A DNA stretch of 43,587 bases. Source: Mastigamoeba balamuthi. Taxonomy: Eukaryota; Evosea; Mastigamoebida; Mastigamoebidae. The stretch covers positions 359,156-402,742 of the forward strand of contig CACRSC010000054.1 in assembly GCA_902651635.1 (NCBI GenBank), written 5' to 3'. The notes under the pieces are model-generated. The model searched no databases, was not told the DNA's origin, and worked only from the letters and a program-made list of their open reading frames with translations. This document shows positions 41,262-43,587 of the stretch, piece by piece. The position numbers and the translations under genes were made by a program. How positions within the stretch are numbered: the first letter of the stretch is position 1; each line of letters begins with the position of its first letter.

Positions 41262-42214
41262 GTCTTGCTCACCGTGCGCGAACTGGTGGGGTGGGGGGTG
41301 GGGAGTCGTGTGCACCACACGCTGAGGAGATTCTGCGGTGTGTTCGGGTGCTGCCTGTTGGAAATCCAGCAGCCGTGAGAGCAGCGGGTTGCAGTGGGGC
41401 AGCACCGCAGCAGCCGAACGAATACCGCCTTGAGTAGCGACCCCCAGGAGGGCTCCCACAAGTAGCGCGGGGGAGGGGGAGGGGGACACGGTACAGATGG
41501 CGGCCAAGAGTCCGAGAACAGCGATAGGGCGGAGGGGCAGTGCGGGGTCTTCTCCGTAGGTTTTGAAATTGGACGCTGGGCGAAGCCTGCCGGGTGTCTC
41601 CTGGCTGGGCTTTCTGTCGCTACACGCCACGAGGCAAAAGCCGCGAAGCTCGGGGTGGCTTTTTCTTTGCCGAAGGCGGCCGCCGTGGCCACGCGGTGTG
41701 CTGCATTTCGCTCCCCAAAGCGGAGCGAAGGGAGCACACAACCCCAAGTTTTCCCTCGTTTTCCCTCAGGCACTGAAATGCCTCGGCTTTGCGATGTTCA
41801 GATCGAGGCAACCCCGGCAGGCAGGCAGGCCCCCCCCGCTGGGCACACAGGCGGCCCGGCCCCGGGGGACCCCTCGCATGGCGCGGAGGGGAGAGCGGGC
41901 TGCAGCTGAGGGTCGCCAGCGGCCGCCGAATTGACCCCGGAAAATGCAGAGAGAAACAGCGGGCGTGTAACGCTACGTAAGAGCGCAAACAAAAAGGACT
42001 TCCGGAAGCCACCAAAACACACGCACACACGCACAACGAACCCATCCACCCAATCCCCTTTGACCCACCCCTCCCCTCTCTCCGCCACCCCCCAGGGGCG
42101 TCGTCATCACCCCCCCAGTCCTCTGGAGCAAAAAGAAAAAAAACCCAAACAAACCAAACCCAAACGAACACCACACGCACAACAGCGCCCAGCGACGCGG
42201 CGGACAGCAGGCAG
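41262..42214. other. Divergent intergenic region, DDAH-like / CUE protein
   Basis: These 953 bp contain no recognised gene. The part near the CUE start (about 41975-42190) is rich in A and C, with ACAC-rich microsatellite-like sequence near 42014-42036 and an A-rich run at 42126-42142. The middle is GC-rich without domains on either strand. It presumably holds both promoters. Confidence 0.4.
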
Positions 42215-43587
42215 ATGGCGCACGAGGACAACGTGCGGGTGCTGCGCGGGATGTTCCCGACGCACGCGGCGGCGCAGGTCAGCGAGGCGCTGCGGGGCGC
42301 CGGGGGCGACCTGACGGCCGCCGTCGAGTCGCTGCTGCGCGAGGGCGACAGCCCGCGCCTCGAGGCCCAGCGCACGCGCGAGGCCCTCGACGCGCTCACC
42401 GCCGTCTTCGGCGAGCGCCTCGGCCACCTCGAGATCGCCTCTGTGCTCGAGCAGTGCCGCGGCGACGCGGACGAGGCCGCAGCGCGGCTCTTTGTTCTCG
42501 TGCTGTCTCCCCCCTCCCCCCCAGTTTGGCTGCCTCCTCTCTTCTCTCCCTGTCGCAGCCGCTGCGCTGCTTTCGGCTCTTTTTCGCAGGAAATTCACGA
42601 GGGGTTCTCCTTTTGCGGCCTCTGTTGCCTCTCTGTGGTGTTCTGTGCGGTTGTGTTCTCTGTTCTTTGTTTGCTCTGCGCTCCCGCTGTGTGTGTCACC
42701 GCGCGCGCTTGTCTCCGCCGGCGCCGGGGGGTCCCACCGCGCGGGTTCTGTTTTAATTGCGGCGTTGCGCTGGGCGCAGGATGAGCTCAGCCGCAGCGGC
42801 AGCTGCTCGCGGGCGATGATGGGATGCGAGGCGGCCGAGGCGGCGCCGGCGAGGGGCGGCAGGCGAGCGCCGGCGGCTGCGGCGGCGGCGGGGGGCGCGG
42901 GGGCCACGCGGCGCGCGCACGGGCGGACCAAGACGAGCGCGGGGGCACCGCTCTGGGCCTCGTGCCCGCGTGCGGCGCCCCCGGCGCACTCGCGCTGCCC
43001 CTCTGCGTGCCTGAGCACGCGCTCGTGCCGAACGTCGGTGGCGACGACGGCGTCGCTGGGCCCGCTGTCGCCGCTGCCGCAGCCGCTGCCCCTGCCGCTT
43101 CCGCTGCCCATCCCGATGGCCCCGCTGCCGCCCTCGCCACTGGTCCTCCCGCAGCTGCAGCTCGGCGAGCCCGCCGCCCCGCAGACGCCGCCCCCGGCGC
43201 TGGCCGCCGAGGGCGTGGGCTCTGGCGCGGGCTCGGGCGAGGACGAGGGGCTCGACTACGCGTGGGTGGGCTCGGGGGGCCTGATTACCGAGTGTGCCGC
43301 CGAGCTCAACTGCGCGGGCGTGTGGTTCACCAAGGCGGACCTCGTGGCCACTCGCGGCAGGCGCCAGGGGCTCTGGGAGGCCTACCGCAGCTGCAGGGGT
43401 CCCTGTGCCCTCGTCCCCTGCTACGCTGCCGCCCCCTCGCTCGGCCTCCTTGGCGGGGGCCCGAGCGAAGCCGCCGGCGTGGGCCTCCTGGGGCTCTACA
43501 GGGACCCCAGGCCCGCCCTTGCCTGCTGCGACCCCGACTCGCCGACGCTGTACGTGTCCCCCCCGCCCGCCCTGAGTGGGCGCTGGG
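42215..43587 (+). CDS. Tandem CUE-domain protein (partial, cut by window edge)
   Basis: Exon 1 (42215-42493) gives 93 codons with two CUE-type ubiquitin-binding modules: VRVLRGMFPTHAAAQVSEAL with GDLTAAVESLL, then LDALTAVFGERLGHLEIASV with GDADEAAARLF. The (M/V)F-P and LL-type dipeptides of the fold are at least partly kept. A 286-297-nt intron follows. Downstream frames are low-complexity. The most coherent path is 42791-43033, a 49-nt intron ending GCCGCAG, then 43083 to the edge, which reads LPLPLPLPIPMAPLPP and then GLDYAWVGSGGLITECA and a Cys-containing domain. A continuous frame from 42780 is the alternative. CUE domains bind mono- or polyubiquitin in endocytosis and ER quality control. 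The C-terminus lies outside the window. Confidence 0.65.

Noticed and set aside
41001-41747. Long minus-strand open frames upstream of the DDAH-like gene
   Set aside because: They overlap the first exon in another frame and the intron, have low-complexity composition and show no domain.

Overview
The window is nuclear DNA from a GC-rich, gene-dense, intron-bearing protist. Coding exons are split by short GT-AG introns (about 40 to 290 nt, one of 447 nt), with a few GC-AG introns. Splice sites could be placed by eye because every junction restores a family-conserved reading frame. The gene content points to a free-living amoeboid or related heterotroph: RGS receptor, RhoGEF, gelsolin-linked phosphatase, cathepsin, Na+/H+ exchangers and CSPG-repeat surface protein. 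GC content and intron style recall Amoebozoa such as Archamoebae or Acanthamoeba, but the sequence alone does not settle the species. I find 19 protein genes (one cut by the right edge, two with uncertain exon structure) and one tRNA gene.

Layout. 1-7.4 kb: a leucine-rich-repeat protein (+), a steroid 5-alpha-reductase family gene (-), a six-exon choline/ethanolamine kinase (+) with a 9-bp minisatellite in an intron, and a 1.8-kb non-coding stretch holding a roughly 610-bp imperfect inverted repeat. 7.4-11.7 kb: a five-exon P-type cation ATPase with a bacterial-type PEEFPV signature, a small stand-alone HNH nuclease-like gene and tRNA-Phe(GAA). 11.8-16.9 kb: three paralogous HxxxD acyltransferase/condensation-type genes (-,-,+) with identical intron positions. 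17.3-20.6 kb: a secreted or GPI-anchored CSPG/cadherin-like repeat protein. 20.8-23.4 kb: a two-transmembrane receptor-like protein with a cytoplasmic RGS domain (-). 23.8-29.1 kb: a tandem pair of eight-exon Na+/H+ exchangers. 29.1-31.2 kb: an intronless dual-specificity phosphatase with gelsolin-like segments (-). 32.5-33.7 kb: a coiled-coil protein. 33.9-36.6 kb: a nine-exon papain-family protease with C-terminal extensions and very short introns, then a small membrane protein 20 bp downstream. 37.0-39.8 kb: a RhoGEF-PH-EF-hand protein with an unusual C-terminal domain. 40.2-41.3 kb: a DDAH/amidinotransferase-fold hydrolase (-). 42.2 kb to the edge: a tandem CUE-domain protein.

The genes do not form one pathway. 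Local functional groupings are the acyltransferase trio, the exchanger pair and several signalling proteins (RGS, RhoGEF, DSP). The least familiar features are the RhoGEF with a receiver-like tail, the TM-RGS receptor, the GC-AG introns conserved or converted between the exchanger paralogs, a 24-nt block conserved inside one of their introns, the inverted repeat, and a CRE-like TGACGT element that recurs 45-100 bp upstream of many start codons.
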